The position numbers and the translations under genes are program-made. The notes below the pieces were generated by a model. The model ran no database searches, was not told the origin of the DNA, and was given only the letters and a program-made list of their open reading frames with translations. From an uncultured Haemophilus sp. (lineage in GTDB: Bacteria; Pseudomonadota; Gammaproteobacteria; Enterobacterales; Pasteurellaceae), in contig NZ_CAJLNI010000102.1 in the NCBI RefSeq assembly GCF_905207935.1, forward strand, positions 1 through 6,243: a stretch of DNA of 6,243 nucleotides, read 5' to 3'. Shown piece after piece: positions 1 to 5,510 of this stretch; within the stretch, counting starts at the first letter, position 1; every line of letters begins with the position of its first letter.

Positions 1-209
1 TCATAAGCCAACTCAGTCCATTTCAGCATATTTTCTGCTCGACCATTCACCAAAATCATCAATTTTCTGACCGCACTTTCAGGCTGAACCAAATGACGAT
101 AAGCCAATTTGATATTTCGTTCGCCAGAAAGATATTGCGTCGGAAATTGCTCAAAAAAAGGCAATAACTCTGCAAGAGCAAATTGATGAAAATGAGGTTC
201 TCTGATCAT
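1..209 (-). CDS. pldB: Lysophospholipase L2 (PldB family), N-terminal part only
   Basis: The first 69 codons of a minus-strand gene that leaves the window at its left edge. The start is the ATG at 209-207, whose last two bases are shared with the TGA stop of the upstream membrane-protein gene (ATGA overlap), so translation is probably coupled. The segment KLMILVNGRAENMLKWTELAY (about residues 49-69) resembles the VVVICPGRIESYVKYAELAYD stretch I recall from E. coli PldB, which is the first beta-strand region of an alpha/beta hydrolase. Family members hydrolyse lysophospholipids, and also act as acyltransferases, at the inner membrane. The catalytic Ser-Asp-His residues lie beyond the window and cannot be checked. 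There is no signal peptide at the N-terminus. A perfect DNA uptake word lies inside the gene (70-78) and encodes part of ESAVRK. My recollection that H. influenzae also keeps a pldB-like gene next to asd supports the call. Confidence 0.8.
   Translation of the reverse strand, partial: MIREPHFHQFALAELLPFFEQFPTQYLSGERNIKLAYRHLVQPESAVRKLMILVNGRAENMLKWTELAY
70..78 (-). other. DNA uptake signal sequence inside pldB
   Basis: The exact nine-base core AAGTGCGGT on the minus strand, in the extended context AAAGTGCGGTCAGAAAATT. This fits the Haemophilus consensus of a core followed by A/T-rich bases. It is recognised during natural transformation. Confidence 0.93.
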
Positions 210-634
210 AATTTTTTAACAAAAAATAGTGTAGGGATAGTAATAACAGATATGATGATATAAGGTATTTTTAATTCGATCCAAGCATAGTGAAATAAGC
301 TTGAAAGCTCAAGTGTATTTCCTAAATCAGTACTATCAAAGGTGATAAAAACTGAACCCAATAGCCATAAAATCCCAAGCCACAAACAACCGATAATAAA
401 GTAAGATAATTTCTGAGAAATAATAAAAGGAAACAATGCTAAAAACGCAACAGTTATCGTTGTAAATAATATATTAAACGTATATTCACAACGCGCTTCA
501 TACAAAAATTCACCCGTGTAATTTTGGCATGTTGTTGCAAAGGTTTCAGGATAACCAAGGCGTGAGACAAACCAATATTGCAAAAGAAATGTCATTAAAG
601 AAATTGTAATAAAAACAAAGATAGATCGTAGCAT
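206..634 (-). CDS. Small four-helix integral membrane protein of unknown function
   Basis: A 142-residue hydrophobic protein that I do not recognise as a named family. Four probable membrane helices are visible at about residues 4-24, 53-73, 77-97 and 122-138. Lysines at the C-terminus (KKL), a short QK loop between helices 2 and 3, and acidic residues in the other two loops (E30, E42, E46, E50; D100, D103, E109) suggest both termini are cytoplasmic. The first external loop holds C36 and C49, which could form a disulfide bond. The start ATG at 634-632 has only a weak purine-rich stretch (AAAAAAGATA) upstream. The gene begins 61 bp after the asd stop, beyond a hairpin, and its TGA stop overlaps the pldB start by ATGA. 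It is therefore probably co-transcribed and translationally coupled with pldB, which would be consistent with an envelope role, though this is only inference. Confidence 0.75.
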   Translation of the reverse strand: MLRSIFVFITISLMTFLLQYWFVSRLGYPETFATTCQNYTGEFLYEARCEYTFNILFTTITVAFLALFPFIISQKLSYFIIGCLWLGILWLLGSVFITFDSTDLGNTLELSSLFHYAWIELKIPYIIISVITIPTLFFVKKL

Positions 635-654
635 ATTATCTTTTTTAGTAATGA

Positions 655-679
655 AAAGGGCGTAGTGAATACGCCCTTT
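655..679 (-). terminator. Perfect hairpin after asd, probable terminator or attenuator
   Basis: The arms 655-664 (AAAGGGCGTA) and 670-679 (TACGCCCTTT) are perfectly complementary over 10 bp with a 5-nt loop. The hairpin sits 16 bp beyond the asd stop. Read on the minus strand, the outer arm runs into TTTTCATT. The U-tract is therefore short and partly inside the stem, and termination may be incomplete, allowing some read-through into the membrane protein and pldB genes. The plus-strand side (CCCTTTGTAG) is no better. Confidence 0.6.
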
Positions 680-695
680 GTAGTGAAAGTAAAAC

Positions 696-1811
696 TTATG
701 CCACCAATTGTTTTAAGATACGGCGAACTGGCTCTGCAGCACCCCATAATAATTGGTCACCTACAGTGAATGCCGCTAAGTATTCTGGACCCATTGCCAA
801 TTTACGTAAACGGCCAACCGGTACGCTTAATGTACCTGTTACTTTAGCTGGGGTTAATTCACGTAATGTAGTTTCTTTGTCATTTGGAATCACTTTCACC
901 CATTCGTTGTGAGACGCTAAAATTTGTTCAATTTCTTCTAATGGTAAGTCTTTTTTCAGTTTGATGGTGAATGCTTGGCTGTGGCAACGTAATGCACCAA
1001 TACGTACGCATAAGCCATCAACAGGAATTGGATTGTCGCTTAAACCTAAGATTTTGTTGGTTTCTGCATAGCCTTTCCATTCTTCTTTAGTTTGTCCTGT
1101 TTCTGGGAGAAGTTTGTCAATCCAAGGGATTAAGCTACCACCTAATGCTGCACCGAAGTTATCCGTTGGGAAGCTATCAGAACGCATTTCTGCAGTCACT
1201 TTACGTTCAATATCTAAAATAGATGAAGCAGGGTCTTTTAATTCACTTGAAACCGCTTGTTCTAATAAACCCATTTGTGAAAGTAATTCACGCATATTTT
1301 TTGCGCCAGCACCTGAAGCTGCTTGGTAAGTTGCGACAGATACCCATTCCACTAAATCTTTTTCAAATAAACCACCGATAGCCATCAACATTAAGCTCAC
1401 GGTACAGTTACCACCCACGAAAGTTTTAATGCCTTTTTTCAAGCCTTCAGAAATCACGTGTTGGTTTACCGGATCAAGCACGATAATTGCATCATCTTTC
1501 ATACGTAGCGCTGAAGCAGCATCAACCCAATAACCATCCCAACCTGTTGCTTTTAATTTTGGATAGACTTCATTGGTATAATCGCCACCTTGGCAGGTCA
1601 CGATAATGTCTAATTTTTTAAGTTCTTCAATGTCGAATGCACTTTTAAGTTTACCCGCTTCTTTACCTGCAAATACAGGGGCTTTTTGACCTGCTTGAGA
1701 AGTGGTGAAGAAAACTGGATTAATATTGGCAAAATCTTGCTCTTGCACCATACGATCCATTAATACGGAACCGACCATTCCGCGCCAACCGATAAAACCG
1801 ACGTTTTTCAT
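696..1811 (-). CDS. asd: Aspartate-semialdehyde dehydrogenase
   Basis: A full-length, 371-residue enzyme of the Gram-negative Asd type (E. coli about 367). It reduces aspartyl-4-phosphate to aspartate-4-semialdehyde with NADPH in the cytoplasm. This is the branch-point step towards lysine, diaminopimelate (cell wall), threonine, methionine and isoleucine. The N-terminal nucleotide-binding motif GWRGMVGS is at residues 8-15. The catalytic nucleophile C136 lies in GGNCTVS, Q163 in TYQAASGAG, and the substrate-binding R270 and catalytic H277 lie in VRIGALRCHSQA. These positions match those I recall for H. influenzae Asd. The start ATG (1811-1809) is preceded by a good ribosome-binding site, AAGGAA, at 1818-1823. 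The upstream glucosyltransferase gene ends in a strong terminator and a promoter lies between, so asd is transcribed independently. A hairpin follows the gene at 655-679. No frameshift or missing key residue was seen. Confidence 0.98.
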   Translation of the reverse strand: MKNVGFIGWRGMVGSVLMDRMVQEQDFANINPVFFTTSQAGQKAPVFAGKEAGKLKSAFDIEELKKLDIIVTCQGGDYTNEVYPKLKATGWDGYWVDAASALRMKDDAIIVLDPVNQHVISEGLKKGIKTFVGGNCTVSLMLMAIGGLFEKDLVEWVSVATYQAASGAGAKNMRELLSQMGLLEQAVSSELKDPASSILDIERKVTAEMRSDSFPTDNFGAALGGSLIPWIDKLLPETGQTKEEWKGYAETNKILGLSDNPIPVDGLCVRIGALRCHSQAFTIKLKKDLPLEEIEQILASHNEWVKVIPNDKETTLRELTPAKVTGTLSVPVGRLRKLAMGPEYLAAFTVGDQLLWGAAEPVRRILKQLVA

Positions 1812-1850
1812 GAGTTTTTCCTTATTTTATGTTGTGTTGAATGGGTCTAT

Positions 1851-1895
1851 TAATTACAGGCTTTATGCTACAAAATCAAGTTTTTTTAAAAAAAA
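1851..1895 (-). promoter_or_regulatory. Probable sigma70 promoter of asd with UP-like A/T block
   Basis: Read on the minus strand, TTGATT (1874-1879) serves as a -35 box and TAATTA (1851-1856) as an approximate -10 box, separated by exactly 17 bp. Transcription would start near 1844 and give a leader of about 33 nt ending in AAGGAA and the asd ATG. Immediately upstream of the -35 box is an uninterrupted T8A7 run (1881-1895), where an UP element would contact the RNA polymerase alpha subunits. The -10 match is imperfect, so the exact boxes are inferred. No operator or riboswitch-like structure was seen in the leader. Confidence 0.5.
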
Positions 1896-1924
1896 TGAGA
1901 CTTTGTTTAATTTTTCTCAATAAA

Positions 1925-1944
1925 AAATCCCCTTTCGGGGATTT
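1925..1944 (-). terminator. Intrinsic terminator of the rimO-glucosyltransferase unit
   Basis: On the minus strand the arms AAATCCCC (1944-1937) and GGGGATTT (1932-1925) form an 8-bp stem capped by a GAAA tetraloop and followed by a run of T residues (TTTTTTATT, counting the end of the stem). It begins 5 bp past the glucosyltransferase stop codon. It has all the features of a strong rho-independent terminator and separates this unit from asd. Confidence 0.92.
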
Positions 1945-1949
1945 ATTGA

Positions 1950-3968
1950 TTATTTATCTGCTTTTTTCGTGGTTTTCTTTACCGTTTTTTTCGGCTCAGA
2001 TTTACCTTCAGATTTGACCGCACTTTTCTTTGTCGTGGTAGACTTTGTGGCCTTCTCTTTTGTCGTTGCAGATTTAGTCGCTTTTTTCTTTGGCTTTTCA
2101 GCTAAATTTGCCGCTTTCCATTCTTCAAATTTTTCAAGTAACACTTTACCCATTGGGCTTGGATCACCTGTAAATAAGGTTTGTAAGCCATTATTTTCAA
2201 TGATATGACGGCGAAGTTCTAAACGTTCTTGATGGTTTTCTGCTAAACGAATTGCACGTTCAACATATTCATCTACTGTATTTGCAATTAACCATTCCGG
2301 TAAACCTAAACGTTTAAATAACCCTTCATCAATATGTTCATGGACTTCTGCACCAGTTTTACATACGCCCACTAAACCTAATGTCACCATATCAATAATG
2401 CCATTAGTATTACCGAATGGGAATGGGTTTACCATCATATCGCAGTTATGCAAAATACGAAGATATTGATCATAAGGTGCATGTGGATGAGCTGTTGCAT
2501 CACTGCCTAAATAAGACTTAATAAAACGCTCAACATAAGGATGAGTCACTCCACTAGATTGACCTAATGCAAAGTGGAAATGCACTTTCACATTAGCACG
2601 ATCACGAATAGCCTTTAATGCTGCCAAGAAATAGGGGTTAAGCTTCATTGTGGTAGAAGCAATACCAATATTCACGACTTCAGGATTTTCACGTAAGCGA
2701 TATTCTACGTGTTGCGGCGCAAGCGCTGAAGGCACATAAGGCAGAGCATCTTTTGGTAAACGCAATAATTGTTCGCTGAAACATTTTTCAGAACCAACGT
2801 AGTCATCTTCTACAATTACATATTCAATAAAATCAGAATGCGTCGTCGCTGGATGGCCTAAAGCAATCACTTGAACCGGTGCAAGACGCGTATTACTTGC
2901 AAAAATGGTGGTTAAATCCATTCCAATACTTGGCATATAAAGAACGGCTGCACCATTTTTTTCACAAATCTCTTTTAATTCATTCAATTTACTAAAAATA
3001 TTATCACCTTTTAATAAATGGAATTCATCAAACACCGCTTGGCCTGCTGCATCTACAGCTTCATTACCCACACCAATTAAATGAAAACGCTCACGTGCAG
3101 CAATCATTGAAGTGGAATGTGTACGATAAATTGAATGGGATGAATGGAAATGCTCCAATAATACGACCATGACAGGTTTGCCATTACGTTCACCTAATTT
3201 AGTGACATCGCGATCCGTCCATCCACCTTGCAATAAATGACGGCGAATAACTTGGTTTAATGCTTTTTTCACCCAGTGTTTATTTTCAGCAATATCGTAG
3301 CTGCAATGCATATATACATCGTGTGAAATTGCACTCGGCACATTATTTAAGTTTTTAATCGTCGCTAATTTTTCAGGGAACCATTGTAAAAGCGTACCAC
3401 GCTTAGAGAACGCTTGATCAGTACCGATAAAACGGGGTGATTGCAATGCAAAACAAAGGGATGCACATAATTCAGGGTCTAAATTCCATAAAGCATCAAG
3501 ATTAACATTCACATTAGATTCAGGCAGATAGAAAATACAGAATTTAATCAATGATGATCTCGCATTATCTAAATGGAAATCAGATAAATTAGTTTTATCT
3601 GGATTGCGGTTATAAGTTTGCAACACATGATCAGCATTCACAAAAGGTGATGATGCAAAAATCATATTAATCCAACGTTGTAAGGTAAAGAAACGTTGTG
3701 CCCCGCCTTCAGAAATATCTAATTTAGGATCAGAAAATAGCTCGCTCATTGCTACCGCTACACGGGTGCAAAAATGCTTAATTTTATCTTGTACTAATTC
3801 ATCATTTAATTGGCTAGGATAATCAATTTCAATGCCTTCAATGCCACCAAAATTAGTATCAATTTTGCTTAAAATATCGAGCAATTCTACGCAAGCTGCT
3901 TCATAATTTTTTGCCGCAACTTCTTGTTCAAAACGGATAACACTTGGTTGTTTTTGTGTTTCTGCCAT
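1950..3968 (-). CDS. ngt: HMW1C-like cytoplasmic N-glucosyltransferase (GT41) with basic C-terminal tail
   Basis: A 672-residue inverting glycosyltransferase of the HMW1C/NGT type. Family members transfer glucose (or galactose) from UDP- or GDP-sugar to asparagine in N-X-S/T sequons of proteins in the cytoplasm. Residues about 1-250 form the helical N-terminal domain and about 262-620 the two GT-B Rossmann halves. The active-site residues I recall for A. pleuropneumoniae HMW1C recur here offset by one: H278, K442 (in STTMKLNP), Q470 (in HFALGQ), H496, N522 and D526 (in PFGNTNGIID). The body matches the roughly 620-residue A. pleuropneumoniae enzyme, but residues 625-672 add a Lys/Thr/Ala/Ser-rich tail of about +15 net charge. 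The start ATG has a clear AAAGGAA ribosome-binding site at 3976-3982. The gene lies 39 bp after rimO, so the two are probably one operon, and it ends in an intrinsic terminator. No hmwA/hmwB adhesin or secretin gene adjoins it. The symbol ngt follows the A. pleuropneumoniae usage; hmw1C-like is equally apt. Confidence 0.95.
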   Translation of the reverse strand: MAETQKQPSVIRFEQEVAAKNYEAACVELLDILSKIDTNFGGIEGIEIDYPSQLNDELVQDKIKHFCTRVAVAMSELFSDPKLDISEGGAQRFFTLQRWINMIFASSPFVNADHVLQTYNRNPDKTNLSDFHLDNARSSLIKFCIFYLPESNVNVNLDALWNLDPELCASLCFALQSPRFIGTDQAFSKRGTLLQWFPEKLATIKNLNNVPSAISHDVYMHCSYDIAENKHWVKKALNQVIRRHLLQGGWTDRDVTKLGERNGKPVMVVLLEHFHSSHSIYRTHSTSMIAARERFHLIGVGNEAVDAAGQAVFDEFHLLKGDNIFSKLNELKEICEKNGAAVLYMPSIGMDLTTIFASNTRLAPVQVIALGHPATTHSDFIEYVIVEDDYVGSEKCFSEQLLRLPKDALPYVPSALAPQHVEYRLRENPEVVNIGIASTTMKLNPYFLAALKAIRDRANVKVHFHFALGQSSGVTHPYVERFIKSYLGSDATAHPHAPYDQYLRILHNCDMMVNPFPFGNTNGIIDMVTLGLVGVCKTGAEVHEHIDEGLFKRLGLPEWLIANTVDEYVERAIRLAENHQERLELRRHIIENNGLQTLFTGDPSPMGKVLLEKFEEWKAANLAEKPKKKATKSATTKEKATKSTTTKKSAVKSEGKSEPKKTVKKTTKKADK
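2017..2025 (-). other. DNA uptake signal sequence inside the glucosyltransferase tail
   Basis: The exact core AAGTGCGGT on the minus strand, in the context AAAGTGCGGTCAAATCT. It overlaps codons 648-651 (K-S-A-V) of the basic tail, directly after the decapeptide repeats. Confidence 0.93.
2025..2084 (-). repeat. Degenerate 2 x 30-bp tandem repeat in the tail codons
   Basis: Two adjacent 30-bp units (2055-2084 and 2025-2054) encode KATKSATTKE and KATKSTTTKK, identical at 8 of 10 residues. By eye 21 of 30 bases match, so the copies are diverged. The pattern suggests the tail grew by in-frame duplication. Confidence 0.65.
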
Positions 3969-3975
3969 TTTTTAA

Positions 3976-3982
3976 TTCCTTT
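3976..3982 (-). promoter_or_regulatory. Ribosome-binding site of the glucosyltransferase
   Basis: AAAGGAA on the minus strand lies 7 bases before the ATG at 3968. It sits within the 39-bp rimO-ngt gap, which otherwise holds only A/T-rich sequence and no hairpin. This supports the chosen start and initiation from a shared transcript. Confidence 0.8.
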
Positions 3983-4007
3983 GGTAAAAAATAAATAAGA
4001 TTAATAA

Positions 4008-5345
4008 TTAACAGGTTCCCCACAGATCGTATTCATCTGAATGGGTAATGGTTACTTTAATAAATTCACCCACTTTCACAGGCGTGCCACTTAGATTTTC
4101 AATATAAACTAAGCCATCAACTTCGGGTGCATCGGCTTTTGTACGGCCGATAATACCTTCGTCATCAATTTCATCCACAATTACATCAAGCGTTTGGCCA
4201 ATTTTTTGTTTTAATCGTTCAGCCGAAATTTCTTGTTGTAACTGCATAAAGCGGTGGAAACGTTCTTCTTTTACCTCTTCAGGCACTTGGTCGGCCATTT
4301 CAGTTGCAGGTGCGCCTTCTACTGGGCTAAATTTGAAACAGCCCACTCGATCAAGTTGTGCTTCTTTTAAGAAATCCAATAACATTTGGAAGTCTTCTTC
4401 TGTTTCACCCGGGAAACCTACGATAAAAGTTGAACGCAGCGTTAAATCTGGACAAATCTCACGCCATTGCTTGATACGCTCTAAAGTGCGGTCAATTTTT
4501 CCTGGTCTTTTCATTGCTTTTAAAATTTTCGGACTCGCATGTTGTAATGGAATATCCAAATAAGGCAACAATAAACCTTCCGCCATTAATGGAATTAAAT
4601 CATCCACGTGCGGATAAGGATAAACGTAATGTAAACGTACCCAAATACCTAATTTACCAAGCTGTTTACACAAGGTCATTAAGTCATTTTTAATTGGCAT
4701 ACCATTCCAGAAAGCCGTTTTCACGCCACCTTCTTTGCGTTGTGTATCCATCGCATAAGCAGAAGTATCTTGTGAAACAACCAATAACTCTTTCACGCCT
4801 GCATCAGCAAGACGTTTTGCTTCATCCAATACTTGCGTGATAGAGCGGCTTTCTAAATCCCCACGTAATGAAGGGATTATACAGAATGTACAACGATGAT
4901 CACAGCCTTCTGAGATTTTCAAATAAGCATAGTGTTTTGGTGTTAATTTCACCCCTTGTTTTGGTACAAGGCTGGTATAAGGATTATGCTCTGGTTTTGG
5001 TACGTATTTGTGCACTTGAGCCATTACCGTTTCATAACTGTGCGGACCGCTCACTTCTAAAACTTTCGGGTGAACTTGACGAATTTGATCTTCTTTCGCC
5101 CCCAAGCAGCCGGTCACAATCACACGTCCGTTTTCTTCCAACGCCTCTCCAATGGCTTCTAGGGATTCCTGTACAGCGCTATCAATAAAACCGCAAGTAT
5201 TCACAATAACCAAGTCCACATTTTCATAACTTGGCACAATGTTATACCCGTCAGTACGTAATTCAGTCAGAATACGTTCAGAATCCACTAAATTTTTAGG
5301 ACAACCTAAACTTACAAAGCCAATATTCGGCGTTGATTTTTGCAT
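4008..5345 (-). CDS. rimO: Ribosomal protein S12 methylthiotransferase
   Basis: A radical-SAM methylthiotransferase that adds a methylthio group to the conserved aspartate (D88 in E. coli numbering) of ribosomal protein S12. Numbered from the ATG at 5345, the protein has 445 residues (E. coli 441). The N-terminal UPF0004 domain holds C15 (LGCPKN), C51 (VNTCGFIDSA) and C80 (TGCLG) for one 4Fe-4S cluster. The radical-SAM motif CDHRCTFC gives C148, C152 and C155 for the other. A TRAM domain occupies about 378-443. These cysteine positions differ by two from those I recall for E. coli RimO (17, 53, 82, 150, 154, 157), and PSLRGDLESR is typical of RimO and not MiaB. An in-frame ATG at 5369 would add eight residues (MMIAENKF). 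I prefer 5345 because the result matches family length and because a GAAAG abuts the upstream ATG with no spacing. The gene is first in a probable operon with the glucosyltransferase, 39 bp downstream. Confidence 0.96.
   Translation of the reverse strand: MQKSTPNIGFVSLGCPKNLVDSERILTELRTDGYNIVPSYENVDLVIVNTCGFIDSAVQESLEAIGEALEENGRVIVTGCLGAKEDQIRQVHPKVLEVSGPHSYETVMAQVHKYVPKPEHNPYTSLVPKQGVKLTPKHYAYLKISEGCDHRCTFCIIPSLRGDLESRSITQVLDEAKRLADAGVKELLVVSQDTSAYAMDTQRKEGGVKTAFWNGMPIKNDLMTLCKQLGKLGIWVRLHYVYPYPHVDDLIPLMAEGLLLPYLDIPLQHASPKILKAMKRPGKIDRTLERIKQWREICPDLTLRSTFIVGFPGETEEDFQMLLDFLKEAQLDRVGCFKFSPVEGAPATEMADQVPEEVKEERFHRFMQLQQEISAERLKQKIGQTLDVIVDEIDDEGIIGRTKADAPEVDGLVYIENLSGTPVKVGEFIKVTITHSDEYDLWGTC
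4484..4492 (+). other. DNA uptake signal sequence inside rimO
   Basis: The exact core AAGTGCGGT on the plus strand, in the context AAAGTGCGGTCAATTTTT, which is close to the full Haemophilus consensus. It lies in the rimO coding region between the radical-SAM core and the TRAM domain. Confidence 0.93.
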
Positions 5346-5384
5346 AAATTTATTCTCAGCTATCATCATCTTTCAAAACTTTAG

Positions 5385-5390
5385 ATTTTA
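5385..5390 (-). promoter_or_regulatory. Possible -10 box for rimO
   Basis: TAAAAT on the minus strand would place a transcription start near 5378, about 33 nt before the preferred rimO ATG at 5345 and only about 9 nt before the alternative ATG at 5369. No convincing -35 box lies 16-18 bp upstream, so this is a tentative site. The small GCC-GAAA-GGC hairpin at 5402-5411 is too short to interpret. Confidence 0.3.
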
Positions 5391-5440
5391 CTCAATTTCA
5401 AGCCGAAAGGCGATAAATTAAAGGTAAATTGATTGTAAAT

Positions 5441-5472
5441 TTGCCCATTAAAGTCCTTTTTTCAGGTAGAAT
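5441..5472 (+). promoter_or_regulatory. Possible promoter for the MgtC-like gene
   Basis: TAGAAT at 5467-5472 is a five-of-six match to a -10 box. It is followed about 38 bp later by the start codon, with an A/T-rich leader between. TTGCCC at 5441-5446 is the nearest -35-like word but its 20-bp spacing is too long, so the -35 element is weak or different. The 141-bp region 5370-5510 must also hold the divergent rimO promoter. Confidence 0.3.
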
Positions 5473-5510
5473 AATGCCCGTTTTTTTATTTACTCATATT
5501 CATTATTAAC

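Larger units (their letters stand above)
1953..2096 (-). other. Low-complexity basic tail segment of the glucosyltransferase
   Basis: The codons for residues 625-672 encode 19 lysines, no arginine and only four acidic residues, the remainder being mostly Thr, Ser and Ala. The composition resembles histone H1-like bacterial tails and predicts a disordered, polycationic segment. It has no counterpart in the roughly 620-residue A. pleuropneumoniae enzyme as I recall it. The reading frame is continuous with the catalytic body and ends just before the terminator, so it is not a frameshift artefact visible here. Confidence 0.85.

Noticed and set aside
326..334. Possibility that the membrane-protein gene is a broken fragment of a larger gene.
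   Set aside because: It has a start, four complete helices and a stop coupled to pldB; no remnant coding sequence was seen on either side.
497..523. N-Y-T sequon (N38) in the small membrane protein as a glucosyltransferase target.
   Set aside because: A single sequon is expected by chance and its loop is probably outside the cytoplasm; no evidence of modification.
1881..1895. The A/T inverted repeat as a terminator or hairpin.
   Set aside because: It contains no G-C pair and leaves almost no loop, and a proper terminator already lies at 1925-1944; a promoter element is more plausible.
1702..1923. A 73-codon plus-strand open frame running from the start of asd into the intergenic region.
   Set aside because: It is mostly antisense to asd and ends in low-complexity A/T sequence; nothing supports translation.
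1969..2208. A 79-codon plus-strand open frame rich in Phe and Val.
   Set aside because: It is the mirror of the lysine-rich tail codons (AAA read as TTT), so its hydrophobic look is a by-product and not a membrane protein.
4868..5188. A 106-codon open frame on the plus strand.
   Set aside because: It is antisense to the conserved rimO domain, has no recognisable protein features and no ribosome-binding evidence.
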